From Leisingera daeponensis DSM 23529 (lineage in GTDB: Bacteria > Pseudomonadota > Alphaproteobacteria > Rhodobacterales > Rhodobacteraceae), in contig NZ_KI421500.1 of NCBI RefSeq assembly GCF_000473145.1, positions 1,116,225-1,180,224 of the forward strand: 64,000 nt of DNA. The letters run 5' to 3'. The position numbers were made by a program, and so were the translations under genes. Positions 1 through 9,732 of this stretch are shown in pieces; the stretch's first letter is position 1; each line of letters begins with the position of its first letter. Below the pieces are notes generated by a model. That model saw only the letters and a list, made by a program, of their open reading frames with translations, was not told where the DNA came from and searched no databases.

Positions 1-175
1 TGCCCAGCATCCCGACCAGCGACACCGAGAAGCTGAGCGCCGTTCCCGCCTGCGGGTACAGCTCGCCCATGCGGCCGAAGATCACCGAAATCTTGCCGTA
101 TTGCGCAGCCGCCCCCAGCCCCGCCGCCCAGACCGCCAGGATCAGCCCCCAGCGGGAATTTCCGCCATCCGTCAA
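1..175 (-). CDS. MFS-type transporter, N-terminal fragment (runs off the window edge)
   Basis: Only the first 58 codons are visible. The start is a TTG (complement of 173-175) with a GAGGG stretch about 10 bases upstream. The peptide begins MTDGGNSRWGLILAVWAA and continues with a hydrophobic first helix, then a GRMGELYPQAG loop and a second helix starting SFSVSLVGMLG. This is the usual N-terminal layout of a major facilitator transporter, with helix 1, a short exposed segment and helix 2. The substrate cannot be told from the fragment. It lies downstream of lpd on the same strand but a strong terminator separates them, so it is probably transcribed on its own. Family assignment is inference from hydrophobicity and sequence flavour. 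Confidence 0.5.
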   Translation of the reverse strand, partial: MTDGGNSRWGLILAVWAAGLGAAAQYGKISVIFGRMGELYPQAGTALSFSVSLVGMLG

Positions 176-190
176 AATATCTGCCCTCAA

Positions 191-230
191 ACAGAAAAAG
201 CAGGCACGCACCCGCGCCTGCTTTTTCTGT
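191..230. terminator. Strong bidirectional terminator between lpd and the MFS gene
   Basis: A 15-bp perfect inverted repeat (191-205 and 216-230) with a 10-base loop. The stem carries an A-run on one side and a T-run on the other, so it can end transcription in both directions. It lies 52 bases past the lpd stop codon. Confidence 0.85.
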
Positions 231-281
231 CCTGCCCGCTAATCCCGGCCGCGGCAAGAGCTGCGGCGCGGGAATGCTGCG

Positions 282-1676
282 TCACATGTGGATGACCCGG
301 CCATAGGCGTCGAGCACCGATTCATGCATCATCTCGCTCAGCGTCGGATGCGGGAAGACGGTGTTCATCAGGTCTTCCTCGGTGGTCTCCAGCTGGCGGC
401 CCACCACGTAACCCTGGATCAGCTCGGTCACCTCGGCGCCGACCATATGCGCGCCCAAGAGCTCGCCGGTCTTGGCGTCAAAGATGGTCTTGACCATGCC
501 CTCGGCCTCTCCAAGCGCAATCGCCTTGCCATTGCCGATGAAGGGGAAGCGGCCGACCTTGATCTCGTAGCCCAGTTCCTTGGCCTTGGCCTCGGTATAG
601 CCGACGGAGGCGACCTGCGGCTGGCAGTAGGTGCAGCCGGCAATGCTTTCGGGCTTCACCGGATGCGCGTGCTTGCCCGCGATCAGCTCGGCGACCATAA
701 CGCCCTCATGGGACGCCTTATGCGCCAGCCAGGGCGCGCCGGCGATGTCGCCGATGGCATAAAGCCCGTCCACACCGGTGCGGCAGAATTCGTCCGTCAC
801 AACATGGGTGCGGTCGACCTTGACGCCCAGCTCTTCCAGCCCCAGCCCCTCGACGTTGCCGACGATGCCCACGGCAGAGATCACGGTGTCGAACTCCTGT
901 TTCTCCACCTTGCCGCCGACCTCGATATGGGCGGTGACTTTCCCTTTGCCGCGGTCGAGCTGCTTGACCATGGCTTTCTCCATGATCTTCATGCCCTGTT
1001 TGACAAAGGCTTTCTTGGCAAAGGCAGAGATCTCCGCGTCCTCGACCGGCAGCACCCGGTCCATCACCTCAACCACGGTCGTCTCTGCACCCAGCGTGTT
1101 GTAGAAGCTGGCAAATTCGATGCCGATCGCGCCGGAGCCGATCACCAGCAGCTTTTTCGGCATCCGGACGGGCTGCAGCGCGTGCTTGTAGGTCCAGACC
1201 AGATCGCCATCCGCTTCCAGCCCCGGCAGCTCGCGGGCGCGGGCGCCGGTGGCCAGCACGATGTTCTTGGCGGTCAGCTCCTCGGTGCCCTTGTCCGTCT
1301 TGACCGAGACCTTGCCCTTGGCCGGGATCGACGCCTCGCCCATCACCACGGTGATCTTGTTCTTCTTCATCAGGTGGCCGATGCCGGAGGACAGCTGCTT
1401 GGCCACCCCGCGCGAGCGCTTCACCACCGCGTCCAGGTCATAGCCGATGTTTTCCGCCTTCAGGCCGAAATCCTTGGCCCGCTCCATCAGGTGGAACACT
1501 TCCGAAGAGCGCAGCAGCGCCTTGGTCGGGATGCAGCCCCAATTCAGGCAGATGCCGCCCAGATGCTCGCGCTCGACCACACAGGTCTTCAGCCCCAGCT
1601 GCGCTGCGCGGATGGCGGCAACATAGCCCCCCGGCCCGGCGCCGATTACGATCACGTCATAGGATTGTGCGGCCAT
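282..1676 (-). CDS. lpdA: Dihydrolipoyl dehydrogenase (E3 of 2-oxoacid dehydrogenase complexes)
   Basis: 464 aa, the normal length for the family. It reoxidises the dihydrolipoyl group of E2 and passes electrons to NAD+. Visible motifs: the FAD-binding GAGPGG at residues 12-17, the redox-active disulfide in GGICLNWGCIPTK (Cys43 and Cys48), the second Rossmann motif GSGAIGIEFASF near 178, the second FAD contact YAIGDIAGAPWLAH, and the C-terminal catalytic His-Glu in HPTLSEMMHE. The partner genes pdhABC lie about 19 kb away on the other strand, and an inverted repeat at 1711-1728 upstream of the start matches one upstream of pdhA. It could also serve the 2-oxoglutarate dehydrogenase complex. 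The family is certain; the exact complex is inference. Confidence 0.97.
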   Translation of the reverse strand: MAAQSYDVIVIGAGPGGYVAAIRAAQLGLKTCVVEREHLGGICLNWGCIPTKALLRSSEVFHLMERAKDFGLKAENIGYDLDAVVKRSRGVAKQLSSGIGHLMKKNKITVVMGEASIPAKGKVSVKTDKGTEELTAKNIVLATGARARELPGLEADGDLVWTYKHALQPVRMPKKLLVIGSGAIGIEFASFYNTLGAETTVVEVMDRVLPVEDAEISAFAKKAFVKQGMKIMEKAMVKQLDRGKGKVTAHIEVGGKVEKQEFDTVISAVGIVGNVEGLGLEELGVKVDRTHVVTDEFCRTGVDGLYAIGDIAGAPWLAHKASHEGVMVAELIAGKHAHPVKPESIAGCTYCQPQVASVGYTEAKAKELGYEIKVGRFPFIGNGKAIALGEAEGMVKTIFDAKTGELLGAHMVGAEVTELIQGYVVGRQLETTEEDLMNTVFPHPTLSEMMHESVLDAYGRVIHM

Positions 1677-1710
1677 GCTGTCCCCTCGCCTTGAACAGGA
1701 TCCATAAAAC

Positions 1711-1728
1711 TAGTTTACCGTTAAACTA
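1711..1728 (-). promoter_or_regulatory. Candidate operator upstream of lpd, shared with pdhA
   Basis: An 18-bp inverted repeat with perfect 7-bp arms (TAGTTTA / TAAACTA) and a 4-base centre. Its centre is 43 bases upstream of the lpd ATG. Read toward the gene it is identical at 15 of 18 positions to the site at 20652-20669, at nearly the same distance from the pdhA ATG. The regulator is unknown. Confidence 0.6.
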
Positions 1729-1870
1729 TTTCTGTCTGCACTGCAATCGTCCTCTGCTGCGGCATTGCGGCCCTGCGCTGTCCGGCAGTTTTCCGCTTGG
1801 CAGAGAGGCCGGTTCCGGGCCAGCATAAGCTGAAACAGGCGCTGCAATCCACAGCCAGGAGCGGAAGAAC

Positions 1871-2305
1871 ATGAAACGGACGGTTGCCGATCTTGCCAAG
1901 GCCCTTCTCAACGCCACCCTGATCCTGCTGGCGCTGTGCCTGTTCCTGGGGTGGAAGCTGATGGCCGCCGCCTCTGCCGTCACCGCCAATGCCAGCCAGA
2001 TCGCCAGCCGCGTCGAACCGCTGCACACCGCCGTGACCGGGCTGCAAGGGGAACTGGCCAGCCTGCGCGCCGCCCTTCAGGACCGGCCAGCCCGGGATGG
2101 AGCGGAGGCGCTCTCAGCGGCCCGCCTCGACCGTGTCGAGGAGCGCCTGAACCAGCTGCAGGCCAATGTTGCCGGGATTCGGCAGCTGCCGCTGCAGGCC
2201 GCGGAACAGGCCGCCCGCGCCGGTGCGGCGGAGCTTTCCAGCCGTATCATCAGCGCCGTCCCGCTGCTGCGCGATAGCCGCGCGTGCGCCCAGCCCGAAG
2301 GCTGA
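1871..2305 (+). CDS. Small membrane-anchored hypothetical protein
   Basis: 144 aa. An AGGAGCGG ribosome binding site precedes the ATG. One hydrophobic helix at about residues 12-32 is followed by an alanine-, glutamine- and arginine-rich stretch with heptad-like spacing (about 38-125) that looks like a coiled coil. No enzymatic motif is visible. The gene is divergent from lpd and convergent with the CENP-V/GFA-family gene, so no operon context points to a function. I do not recognise the family. The topology suggests one membrane anchor with a soluble helical domain. Confidence 0.7.
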   Translation: MKRTVADLAKALLNATLILLALCLFLGWKLMAAASAVTANASQIASRVEPLHTAVTGLQGELASLRAALQDRPARDGAEALSAARLDRVEERLNQLQANVAGIRQLPLQAAEQAARAGAAELSSRIISAVPLLRDSRACAQPEG

Positions 2306-2312
2306 CACGGGG

Positions 2313-2768
2313 TCAAACCTTGGCGGCGTAGGCCTCCAGCAGCGCGCCAAACTTCTCCATCGAGGGGAACTGCGCAAAACTGTGTTCGGCCGCAACGTCC
2401 GCAAACGGCAGCCGCGCACCGGTCCAGGTCTCGATAAAGGGCCGGAACCAGCTGGTATCGTCGAACATCACCGGGCGCACGTTCACAAACGCCTCAACGC
2501 CGGTGATGCGGGTGAACATCCAGGTCATGCAATCCGGGCAAAAATAATGCGCCAGCTCCTGCCCCTTGGCACCGCCAACGGCAGGATTGCCCTGCACCAC
2601 CCGGAAGGCCTCCGCCGGAAACATCGCGGTCAGGGAGAACGCGCTGGCGCTCATCTTCTGGCAGCCGCGGCAATGACAGGCCGCGGTCAGCACCGGCGCG
2701 GCGGAGACCTCAATCACCGCAGCACCGCAGCGGCAGCTGCCGGACATCTGAAAATCTGCTGTGGTCAT
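2313..2768 (-). CDS. GFA (CENP-V) family zinc-binding protein
   Basis: 151 aa from the ATG that begins MTTADFQMSGSCRCG; the open frame extends further upstream but without family similarity. Cysteine pairs typical of the GFA fold are present: SCRCG near residue 12, CHCRGCQKMS near 34, and FCPDCMTWMF near 90, with the following FTRITG segment. Members were named for glutathione-dependent formaldehyde activation, but most have no proven activity and simply bind zinc through these cysteines. It is read toward and ends 8 bases from the neighbouring hypothetical gene at 1871-2305. Specific substrate unknown. Confidence 0.85.
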   Translation of the reverse strand: MTTADFQMSGSCRCGAAVIEVSAAPVLTAACHCRGCQKMSASAFSLTAMFPAEAFRVVQGNPAVGGAKGQELAHYFCPDCMTWMFTRITGVEAFVNVRPVMFDDTSWFRPFIETWTGARLPFADVAAEHSFAQFPSMEKFGALLEAYAAKV

Positions 2769-2904
2769 GGGAACGCCCTCAAAGCCTTGCCTGAAAACAG
2801 AGCCCCTCCCTGCCGCAGGCAGGCCGTTGGCACAAGGGACCCCCGAAAGAAAACGCCGCGCCCGGTTCGGGGCGCGGCGTTGAACTCTTCCAGCAGGGCC
2901 GGCG

Positions 2905-3483
2905 TCAGCCAGCCGCTTGCATCTGCCGCACGGTCTCGCCGTAGCCGCCCGACATGACATAGTCGCGCTCGGGTGCGGTGCTGGCGCGGTGCAGCGCCTC
3001 GTTGCGGTAGGGGAAGCGGCCGAACTGGCGGATCACTTCGCGGTGGGCGCGGGCGTGCAGCAGGTTGCTGGTGCCGGTCTGCGGCATCCGCTCCATCATC
3101 AGCCGGATGCAGCGTTCCTGATCGCACAGGTTCTCCGAATGCATCAGCGGCAGATAGAAGAACTGCCGCGCCGGCTCGTCGATCTTCATGTCCCACTTCT
3201 TGTTGATGGCCACCTTGGCCGCCGACAGCGCCGCCTGGTCAGAGGCAAACGCCTTGCCCTTGCCGCGGAACATGTTGCGCGGAAACTGGTCCATCAGGAT
3301 GACATAGGCCAGCGTCCCGCTCGGGTAGGTAAGCCAGAAGGAGAACTTGCCCTCGCAAGCCTCCTGCCAGGTTTTCTGAAACTTCGTGCGGATCTCCTGA
3401 TCCAGCGCCTCATCCTGCAGATACCATCCCTTCTCCCCGACCTCGTCGAGCCAGAATGCAAGTATCTCGTTGGGACCAGCCAT
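2905..3483 (-). CDS. DUF924 family protein
   Basis: 192 aa from the ATG giving MAGPNEILAFWLDE; a TTG 15 bases upstream is a weaker alternative start. The sequence shows the DUF924 pattern: FWLDEVGEKGWY at the N-terminus, FWLTYPSGTLAYVILMDQFPRNMFRG in the middle (Asp-Gln-Phe-Pro-Arg-Asn is the family signature), and FFYLPLMHSENLCDQE followed by a C-terminal GRFPYRNEALHRAST motif. The family is all-helical with a TPR-like fold and no established function. The gene is monocistronic. Confidence 0.88.
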   Translation of the reverse strand: MAGPNEILAFWLDEVGEKGWYLQDEALDQEIRTKFQKTWQEACEGKFSFWLTYPSGTLAYVILMDQFPRNMFRGKGKAFASDQAALSAAKVAINKKWDMKIDEPARQFFYLPLMHSENLCDQERCIRLMMERMPQTGTSNLLHARAHREVIRQFGRFPYRNEALHRASTAPERDYVMSGGYGETVRQMQAAG

Positions 3484-3621
3484 CGGTCTTAACTCCAAGT
3501 TTTTCCTGACCCTGATTTCAGGCCATTTTGCGTTGCCATTACAAGTAACCTTGGGTCACAAATTGCGACAGGCAAGACCTGGGGATGAAATAATCCTCAC
3601 GAAAACGGCTGGTTAGCGCAA

Positions 3622-4896
3622 TCACTTCTCCGCAGCGGCGGATTCCTGCTCCTCCAGTTCGGTCTCGATCGCGTATTCCTGCGCAAACTCGACCGCCACC
3701 GGTGTTGCCGTCGGCGACATAGCGGCATAGCTGCCGGTCTCCTCCACCGGGATCGAGGCACGCTGGGTCGCGCGGTACAGCGCATAGCCCGCCATCGCGA
3801 ACATCAGCGCGGCGATGAAGGTGAAAAAGCCCGGAGGCCCGAACACCGCATCCCCCATCAGCCAGCCGGTGATCAGCGGCCCGGCGATGGCGCCCAGCCC
3901 GTTGATGAAGATCAGCCCGCCCGAGGCCGCCGCCATGTCGTCATGCTCCAGATAGTCGTTGGTATAGGCGATCAGCAGCGAATAGAGCGGGTTCGACAGG
4001 CCGCCGATAAAGAAGGCCGCCACCAGCAGCATCTTGAAATCCGTGCCGAACAGGAAGCCCGCCACAGCGCCGCCGCCGCCCGCCAGGGCCGCGATCAGGA
4101 TCAGGAAGCGGCGGTCCATGCGGTCCGACAGCCAGCCCAGCGGATACTGCAGCAGCAGCGCCCCCACATAGAAGGCGGAAACAAAGATCGACAGCTGCGT
4201 CAGGGTCAGCCCGGCGGCGGAACCGTACACCGCGCTCATCCCGAACTGGGCCGAGAACACGCCGCCCAGAAGGAACATGCCGACACAGCCCAGGGGCGAG
4301 GTCTCAAACAGCTTGCGCAGAGTCATCGGCTTGGTGGTGTCAAAGGCCGGGGTCGGCGAGATCGACAGCAAGATCGGCGCGAAAGAGATCGAAACCAGGA
4401 TCGAAGCGATGATAAACGCCTCATAGCCGGCCGGGTCGCCGACCTGGATCAGCCCCTGCGCCGTGATGATGCCGATGGTTTGCACGATCATGTAAAGCGA
4501 CAGCGCCTTGCCGCGGTTGGTGTTGTCGGCGGCGTTGTTCAGCCAGCTTTCGGCGGTCACATACACGCCCGAGAAGCAGAACCCGATGAGGATCCGTCCC
4601 AGCGCCCAGGCGACGGTGTTGGGCAGCAGCGGATAAAGGATCATCACCGCCGAGATGAAGGACGCCAGCGCCGCAAAGACGCGCACGTGGCCGACACGCC
4701 GGATCATCTCCGGCGCCAGCCGCGAGCCGCCCAGAAAGCCCACGAAATAGGCCGCCATCACCAGAGACATCTCGAACGAGGAGAACCCCTCCAGATCGCC
4801 CCGGACCCCCAGCATGGTGCCCTGCAGACCGTTGCCCACCATCAGCAGGCAAACGCCCAACAGCAGCGCCCAAGCGCTCGAAAGTACCTGAAGCAT
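3622..4896 (-). CDS. MFS transporter, YcaD-like
   Basis: 424 aa with about 12 hydrophobic helices. I start it at the ATG giving MLQVLSSAWALLLG because AAAGGAGG lies just upstream; the longer frame has no better site. Features: a first helix ending LLMVGNGLQGTMLGVRG, the MFS loop GGSRLAPEMIRRVGHVRVF between helices 2 and 3, and the repeat of that motif in the second half (GWLSDRMDRRFLI). The C-terminus is a charged Glu/Ala tail. Sequence flavour fits the YcaD-type branch of MFS carriers whose substrates are undefined. It stands alone between the DUF924 gene and queA. Transport function is well supported; substrate is not. Confidence 0.88.
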   Translation of the reverse strand: MLQVLSSAWALLLGVCLLMVGNGLQGTMLGVRGDLEGFSSFEMSLVMAAYFVGFLGGSRLAPEMIRRVGHVRVFAALASFISAVMILYPLLPNTVAWALGRILIGFCFSGVYVTAESWLNNAADNTNRGKALSLYMIVQTIGIITAQGLIQVGDPAGYEAFIIASILVSISFAPILLSISPTPAFDTTKPMTLRKLFETSPLGCVGMFLLGGVFSAQFGMSAVYGSAAGLTLTQLSIFVSAFYVGALLLQYPLGWLSDRMDRRFLILIAALAGGGGAVAGFLFGTDFKMLLVAAFFIGGLSNPLYSLLIAYTNDYLEHDDMAAASGGLIFINGLGAIAGPLITGWLMGDAVFGPPGFFTFIAALMFAMAGYALYRATQRASIPVEETGSYAAMSPTATPVAVEFAQEYAIETELEEQESAAAEK

Positions 4897-5083
4897 TCCG
4901 ATGCCTCCTTTGAAAGCAAAGCAGCCCTCCACAAGGGTCGGGCTGCCATCACATTTGATTGTTATGTCCGGGCGATCAAGGCTCGCGTGGCCGGTATCGC
5001 CGATTCTGATTGCGGATTGATGACCCTGCGCGCGTGCTGATGATCGTCATCACGGCGCTTGTCGATGGTTTCGCGCGGTTTTT

Positions 5084-6148
5084 CTAAGGTGTATCCGCCT
5101 TCGCCGGGATCAAAAGCGACGCATCGCCATAGGAAAAGAACCGGTAGCCGCTGCGCACCGCATGGTCATAGATCCGGCGGATCTCCTCCTGCCCCATCAG
5201 GGCGGAGACCAGCATCAGCAGGGTCGATTTCGGCAGGTGGAAATTGGTCATCAGCGCGTCCGCCACCTGAAACTTGAACCCCGGATAGATAAAGATGTCG
5301 GTGTCGCCTTCCCAGGCGTGGATCTGCCCGTCCTTGGCAGCGCTCTCGATCAGCCGCAGCGCGGTGGTGCCGACCGGAATGACCCGGCCGCCCGCTGCCT
5401 TGGTGGCCGCGATCTCCGACGCCGCTTCGCCGCTGACCTTGCCCCATTCCGCGTGCATCCGGTGGGTGGTCACATCCTCCACCTTGACCGGCAGGAACGT
5501 GCCCGCGCCGACATGCAGGGTGACATAGGAAATCTCCACCCCGCGCGCCTTCAGCGCCTCCAGCAGCGGGGCGTCGAAATGAAGCGAAGCGGTCGGTGCC
5601 GCCACCGCGCCCGAATTCCTGGCCCAGACGGTCTGGTAATCGGTCTTGTCCTGCTCATCGGCGGCGCGCTTGGCGGCGATATAGGGCGGCAGCGGCATCG
5701 CGCCCGCCTCGGCCAGCGCAGCGTCGAAATCGGTGCCGCTGAGGTTGAAGCGCAGATGCCCCTGGCCGTCCTCGATGGCTTCCAGTGCCGCGCTCAGATC
5801 GCCGGAGAAGACGATCTCCTCGCCCTCGCGGATCTTCTTCAAGGGCTTCAGCAGCGCCGCCCAGCTACCGTCGGCGCGCGGCTCCAGCAGGGTAGCCTCG
5901 ATCTTCGCCGCCACCGGCCCTTGCGCGCTGTCGCGGCGGCGCAGCCCGCTCAGGCGCGCCGGGATCACCTTGGTGTCGTTCAGCACCAGCCGGTCGCCGG
6001 GCTGCAGCCAGTCCACCAGATCGGTCACCCGCCCGTCGTGCAAAGTGCCGCCCGCAGCCACCAGCAGCCGCGCCGAGCTGCGCGGATTGGCAGGCCGGGT
6101 GGCAATCAGAGTGTCGGGCAGGTCGAAGTCGAAATCGCTGAGTTTCAT
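5084..6148 (-). CDS. queA: S-adenosylmethionine:tRNA ribosyltransferase-isomerase
   Basis: 354 aa, full length. The enzyme moves the ribosyl group of SAM onto preQ1 in tRNA to make epoxyqueuosine, a late step of queuosine synthesis for GUN anticodons. Visible: the N-terminal [19 protein letters not shown], then [23 protein letters not shown], the conserved TASLHFD and [13 protein letters not shown] motifs, and the C-terminal [17 protein letters not shown] and [12 protein letters not shown]. These are diagnostic for QueA. No tgt is adjacent inside the window; the next gene upstream on the same strand is the AsmA-like protein, 60 bases away. Confidence 0.97.
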   Translation of the reverse strand: MKLSDFDFDLPDTLIATRPANPRSSARLLVAAGGTLHDGRVTDLVDWLQPGDRLVLNDTKVIPARLSGLRRRDSAQGPVAAKIEATLLEPRADGSWAALLKPLKKIREGEEIVFSGDLSAALEAIEDGQGHLRFNLSGTDFDAALAEAGAMPLPPYIAAKRAADEQDKTDYQTVWARNSGAVAAPTASLHFDAPLLEALKARGVEISYVTLHVGAGTFLPVKVEDVTTHRMHAEWGKVSGEAASEIAATKAAGGRVIPVGTTALRLIESAAKDGQIHAWEGDTDIFIYPGFKFQVADALMTNFHLPKSTLLMLVSALMGQEEIRRIYDHAVRSGYRFFSYGDASLLIPAKADTP

Positions 6149-6208
6149 GGCGCGCGCTATAGGATGTGCTGCAGGGAAAATCTATGGCGATTTTCACTCC
6201 CAGCCAGT

Positions 6209-9200
6209 TTACTTGTTGGCCCCTCGCGGGGTTTGGACCTGCTCTTCGCCCTCCTCCAGCACTTCGCCGTCGGCGGAGAACGCCCTGTCGTCCCCCGGAA
6301 CTGTCGGCGGCGGGCCGCGGAAGATCTCGCGCAGGAACCCCGGCGCCAGCCCGGCCAGCGGGTTGACCGAGACCGACGGGTCATCCGCGGTGCCGCGCAG
6401 GGTGAAGGTAAAGCCGAACAGCCCCTCGCCGTCCCGCGGCGACAGCACCCGCCCGATGGCGTTGAGCAGATACACCGGCGAGATCACGCCGCGCATGTTC
6501 AGGCGGCTGCTGCTCAGATCGAAATTGCCGTCCAGCGACAGCCCCATCGACGGCCCCACCGCGCTGCTCTGGTGCAGTATCAGATGCGAGCCGCCCAGCC
6601 GGAACCGCGCGTCCATGCTGGTGAACAGAATGCCCTGCCCGGTCATCTCGTCCAGCAGCCCGACCAGGCTGATCGCATTCAGGATCGCCGCCATTGACGG
6701 CGCGTTGCGCACCCGGATGTTGCGCACGCTGACCCGCCCGTCGTATTCGCCCGGCCTGTCCGCCGGGACCAGCGTCATGTCAAAACTGCCGCCGCGGCCA
6801 TGCTGGAACACCCCGGCAGAGCGGAACACGCCGCCGGCATCATTGGCGCGGATGCGCGCCGCGGTGCCGTTGTTCTGCGGCACCACGGTGCCCGCCACCG
6901 GTGTCTGGCCGTTCAGGCGGGCGGTGAACTCCCCGTTCATGCCGCCCTGGGTCGAGAACCGCCCCTGAAAGCCTTGCAGGGCGATGCTGTCGGTGACCTG
7001 CAGGTTCTGCAAACGCAGGCTGATCGGAACCGGCCCTCCGCCGCCGCTGCTGCTGCCGCCGCCGCTGCCGGAGGCTGCCGAAAACGGCGAGCGGTTCAGG
7101 TCCAGCCTGCCGCCGGTCACGTCAATGGCGGGCGGCGCGCCGCTGCCGCGCCCGCGGAAGGTCACCGCGCCCTGGAACCAGTCGCCCGCCCGCGCCGAGG
7201 AAAACACCGCCTGGTCCAGCCCGCCGCCCTCGCGGGTGGTCACCCGGCCTGCGGCCGCCAGCCCGGGCGCCTCCAGCTCCAGCCGCTCCACCGTGGCGGT
7301 CCGTCCCAGTTCCGCCGACAGCGACAGCTTGCCGGACGCCGCCTCGCTCTTTTGCCAGCCAATCTCCGCAATCCTCAGGCCGACCCCCGCAAGGTCGGAC
7401 TCCAGCTCCAGCTCAGGCGGCGCGCCGGGCTGCAAATCCACCGTGTAACGGCCCCGCCCCTTGCCAAAGACAGATCCGCGCGGCAGGCCCAGGTTGAAGG
7501 CCGAAACCGCTTCTGCCGACAGTTCGATGGTGCCCTCGGCCCGGCTGCCCCGGGGGGCGTCCTTGCCGGTCTTTTGCGCCCAGCTGACGGTCACTGGCAC
7601 GCCCGACAGGCTGCCGCTGCCGCTGATGCGCACCTCGCCCTGGTTGCCTTCGATCTTCAGCAGCGGCGCCGCCGCGGTATGGCCCGGCACCAGCTTGCTG
7701 GTCTCCACCGCCCGCGCCTCGCCGCTGTAGTGGTAGAGGATTTCCTCCGGCTGCACGTCCTTGCGCAGCGGCAGCGACAGCGTGCCGGTGGCCTCCACCT
7801 GCCCCGCCGCCAGATCGACCGGCAGCGAGGCCTTGTCCATCACCCCAAGCGGCTCGCGGTTCAGCAGCGACAGCGCCGCCGTGACCGAGCCGCGCGCAGC
7901 AATCCGGGCAATGCCGGGGGTGCCGTCGCGCACCGTGGTGTCCGGGATGATGAAGGAGGTGCCCGTCACATCCACGTCACCGCCCTGCTCCGGCGTGACC
8001 ACCCCCTTGGAGGCGGTCACGACAAAGCGGTTGCCGTACAGGCTGAGCTGGCCCGCCGCCTGCCGCACCGGCGGCATGAACTTCTGAAACAGCACCTCAG
8101 CCTCCTCAAAGGCCAGGTCCAGGCTGACGAAAGGCTTGCCGCTGCCGCGCCCGCGCATGTGGAAACCGGCGTCGCGCACCAGCCCCGCACGCAGGTTGTC
8201 GCGCACCCACTCGCGCGGTTTGGAGGCCAGCGCCTCGGGCCAAAGCTGCTTGATCCGGTCCGCCCCGACCTGATCGACCCGCCCGTTCAGGTCGTAGTCC
8301 CAGCCCTCGGGCCCGGCCCCGATCTCGCCGTCCAGATGGATCCGGCTGGCGCCGTCACGCACCAGCATCTCTCCCAGCCGCAGCCGGAAGGGCTTCAGCC
8401 GCAGATCGAAATCCGCGTCCACCGCCGGGAATTTCACCGGCGTCTCGAACAGGCGGCGCGGATTCAGCTCCAAATCGGCAAAGCGCAACTGCCCGGTCAG
8501 CCCGCTCAGCTGCCCGTTCTGGATCCCCGCCAGGCTGGCCTGCCCCTGCATCACCCCCGAGCCCCAGCCGCTTTGCACGCTGAGTTCGGAGAACTCCAGC
8601 ATCTGGGCCGCCGGGTCATAGGTGAAGTAGCTGCGCGCGCCGGTGATCGGCACCGGCCGGGTCTGCGCCTCCGGCTGGATCACCCCTTCGCCGATCCGCA
8701 GGCTGGCCTGCACCGGCTCCAGCGTGCCGTCGCCGCGCACTCCGCCGCGCAAGGAGCCGGAAATCGGCGCCCGCAGCACCCCCAGCCAGCCAAGCGCCGG
8801 GCTTTGCAGCGCGATGTCCTCGCTGGCGATGTCCGAGACGAGAACCCCGAACTCCGCCTCCGGGCTGCCGATCTCGGAGATATAGCTGGCCTCGACCGTG
8901 CCCACGTCGCCGCGCCCGCTCAGCACCGAAAACACCGCCGAGGCCGACACTTCGCTGCCGCTTTTCTGCAGCCGGATCTGGCCGCCGTCCAGGGTCCAGG
9001 CGCGGCCCAGGCGGTCATCGGTGTAAGACAGCGTCAGCTCGCTGGTCTCCACGCCCCGCAGCGCCGCCAGCACGGGTTTGTCCAGCTGGCTGTCCCATTG
9101 CTTGATCAGCTGCACCAGGTTGCCCGCCTGCCGTGCCGGCAGGCCGCCGCTGGCAAAGCTCAGCGCCAGGGTGCCGTCCGGATTGCGCCGCAAGACCGCG

Positions 9201-9682
9201 AACAAGCCGCTGAGCGAGATCTGCTTGGGCTGGATCCTGCCGCGCAGCAGCGGCCGCATCGCCAGGCTGGCCTGGGCATCCGCCAGCTGGGCAAACACCG
9301 CGCCGTCCGGATGGCGCAGCACCACGTCCTTGAGGCTGACCCGCGGCCGCCAGCCCTTGCTGACGACCACATGGATGGCGCCGAATTCGATCTGCAGCCC
9401 GTTCAGGTGCCGCTCGATCCGGGTCTCCACCCGCTGGCGCAGCCAGTCCGGCGCATCCAGCCGGGTGCCAAGGCCGAAATAGATGGCGCCGGCCCCCAGA
9501 AAGCTCAGCAGCGCCAGCATCCAGACCGCACCGCGCAGCAGCCGCCAGTGCCAGCGGCGCCGCGCCGGCGCCGCCAGGCCGGCGTCCGGGCCCGTCCCAG
9601 GCCCGCGCACAGGCACGGCCTCGGCCGCAGCGCGGTTATTCTCGCCGGCAGGTTTGATCTCAGCTTTCCCTTTGCTGCTCAT
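6209..9682 (-). CDS. AsmA/YhdP-like very large envelope protein (DUF3971)
   Basis: 1157 aa. A basic N-terminus is followed by a single hydrophobic anchor at about residues 50-70, then a long beta-rich periplasmic part. The N-terminal third resembles DUF3971 of YhdP-type proteins and the C-terminal part (SGSHLILHQSS-like GGSHLILHQSSAVGPSMGLSLDG, then the NMRGVISPVYLLNAIG segment) matches the AsmA C-terminal domain. E. coli relatives (YhdP, TamB, AsmA) span the periplasm as bridge-like grooves that move phospholipids to the outer membrane; that role here is inference by family. A glycine/serine-rich stretch (about 870-885) interrupts the sequence. It is divergent from bcp, whose start is 50 bases away. 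Confidence 0.85.
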   Translation of the reverse strand: MSSKGKAEIKPAGENNRAAAEAVPVRGPGTGPDAGLAAPARRRWHWRLLRGAVWMLALLSFLGAGAIYFGLGTRLDAPDWLRQRVETRIERHLNGLQIEFGAIHVVVSKGWRPRVSLKDVVLRHPDGAVFAQLADAQASLAMRPLLRGRIQPKQISLSGLFAVLRRNPDGTLALSFASGGLPARQAGNLVQLIKQWDSQLDKPVLAALRGVETSELTLSYTDDRLGRAWTLDGGQIRLQKSGSEVSASAVFSVLSGRGDVGTVEASYISEIGSPEAEFGVLVSDIASEDIALQSPALGWLGVLRAPISGSLRGGVRGDGTLEPVQASLRIGEGVIQPEAQTRPVPITGARSYFTYDPAAQMLEFSELSVQSGWGSGVMQGQASLAGIQNGQLSGLTGQLRFADLELNPRRLFETPVKFPAVDADFDLRLKPFRLRLGEMLVRDGASRIHLDGEIGAGPEGWDYDLNGRVDQVGADRIKQLWPEALASKPREWVRDNLRAGLVRDAGFHMRGRGSGKPFVSLDLAFEEAEVLFQKFMPPVRQAAGQLSLYGNRFVVTASKGVVTPEQGGDVDVTGTSFIIPDTTVRDGTPGIARIAARGSVTAALSLLNREPLGVMDKASLPVDLAAGQVEATGTLSLPLRKDVQPEEILYHYSGEARAVETSKLVPGHTAAAPLLKIEGNQGEVRISGSGSLSGVPVTVSWAQKTGKDAPRGSRAEGTIELSAEAVSAFNLGLPRGSVFGKGRGRYTVDLQPGAPPELELESDLAGVGLRIAEIGWQKSEAASGKLSLSAELGRTATVERLELEAPGLAAAGRVTTREGGGLDQAVFSSARAGDWFQGAVTFRGRGSGAPPAIDVTGGRLDLNRSPFSAASGSGGGSSSGGGGPVPISLRLQNLQVTDSIALQGFQGRFSTQGGMNGEFTARLNGQTPVAGTVVPQNNGTAARIRANDAGGVFRSAGVFQHGRGGSFDMTLVPADRPGEYDGRVSVRNIRVRNAPSMAAILNAISLVGLLDEMTGQGILFTSMDARFRLGGSHLILHQSSAVGPSMGLSLDGNFDLSSSRLNMRGVISPVYLLNAIGRVLSPRDGEGLFGFTFTLRGTADDPSVSVNPLAGLAPGFLREIFRGPPPTVPGDDRAFSADGEVLEEGEEQVQTPRGANK

Positions 9683-9732
9683 GGGTTATGGTTGCCGCGC
9701 AATGAGTTGCGCAAATTACCGGAGACAGGCCT

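Noticed and set aside
288..1694. Long open frame on the plus strand opposite lpd
   Set aside because: It mirrors the lpd gene exactly, has no family motif, and such frames are common in high-GC DNA. The same applies to the long plus-strand frames opposite the AsmA-like gene and g15.
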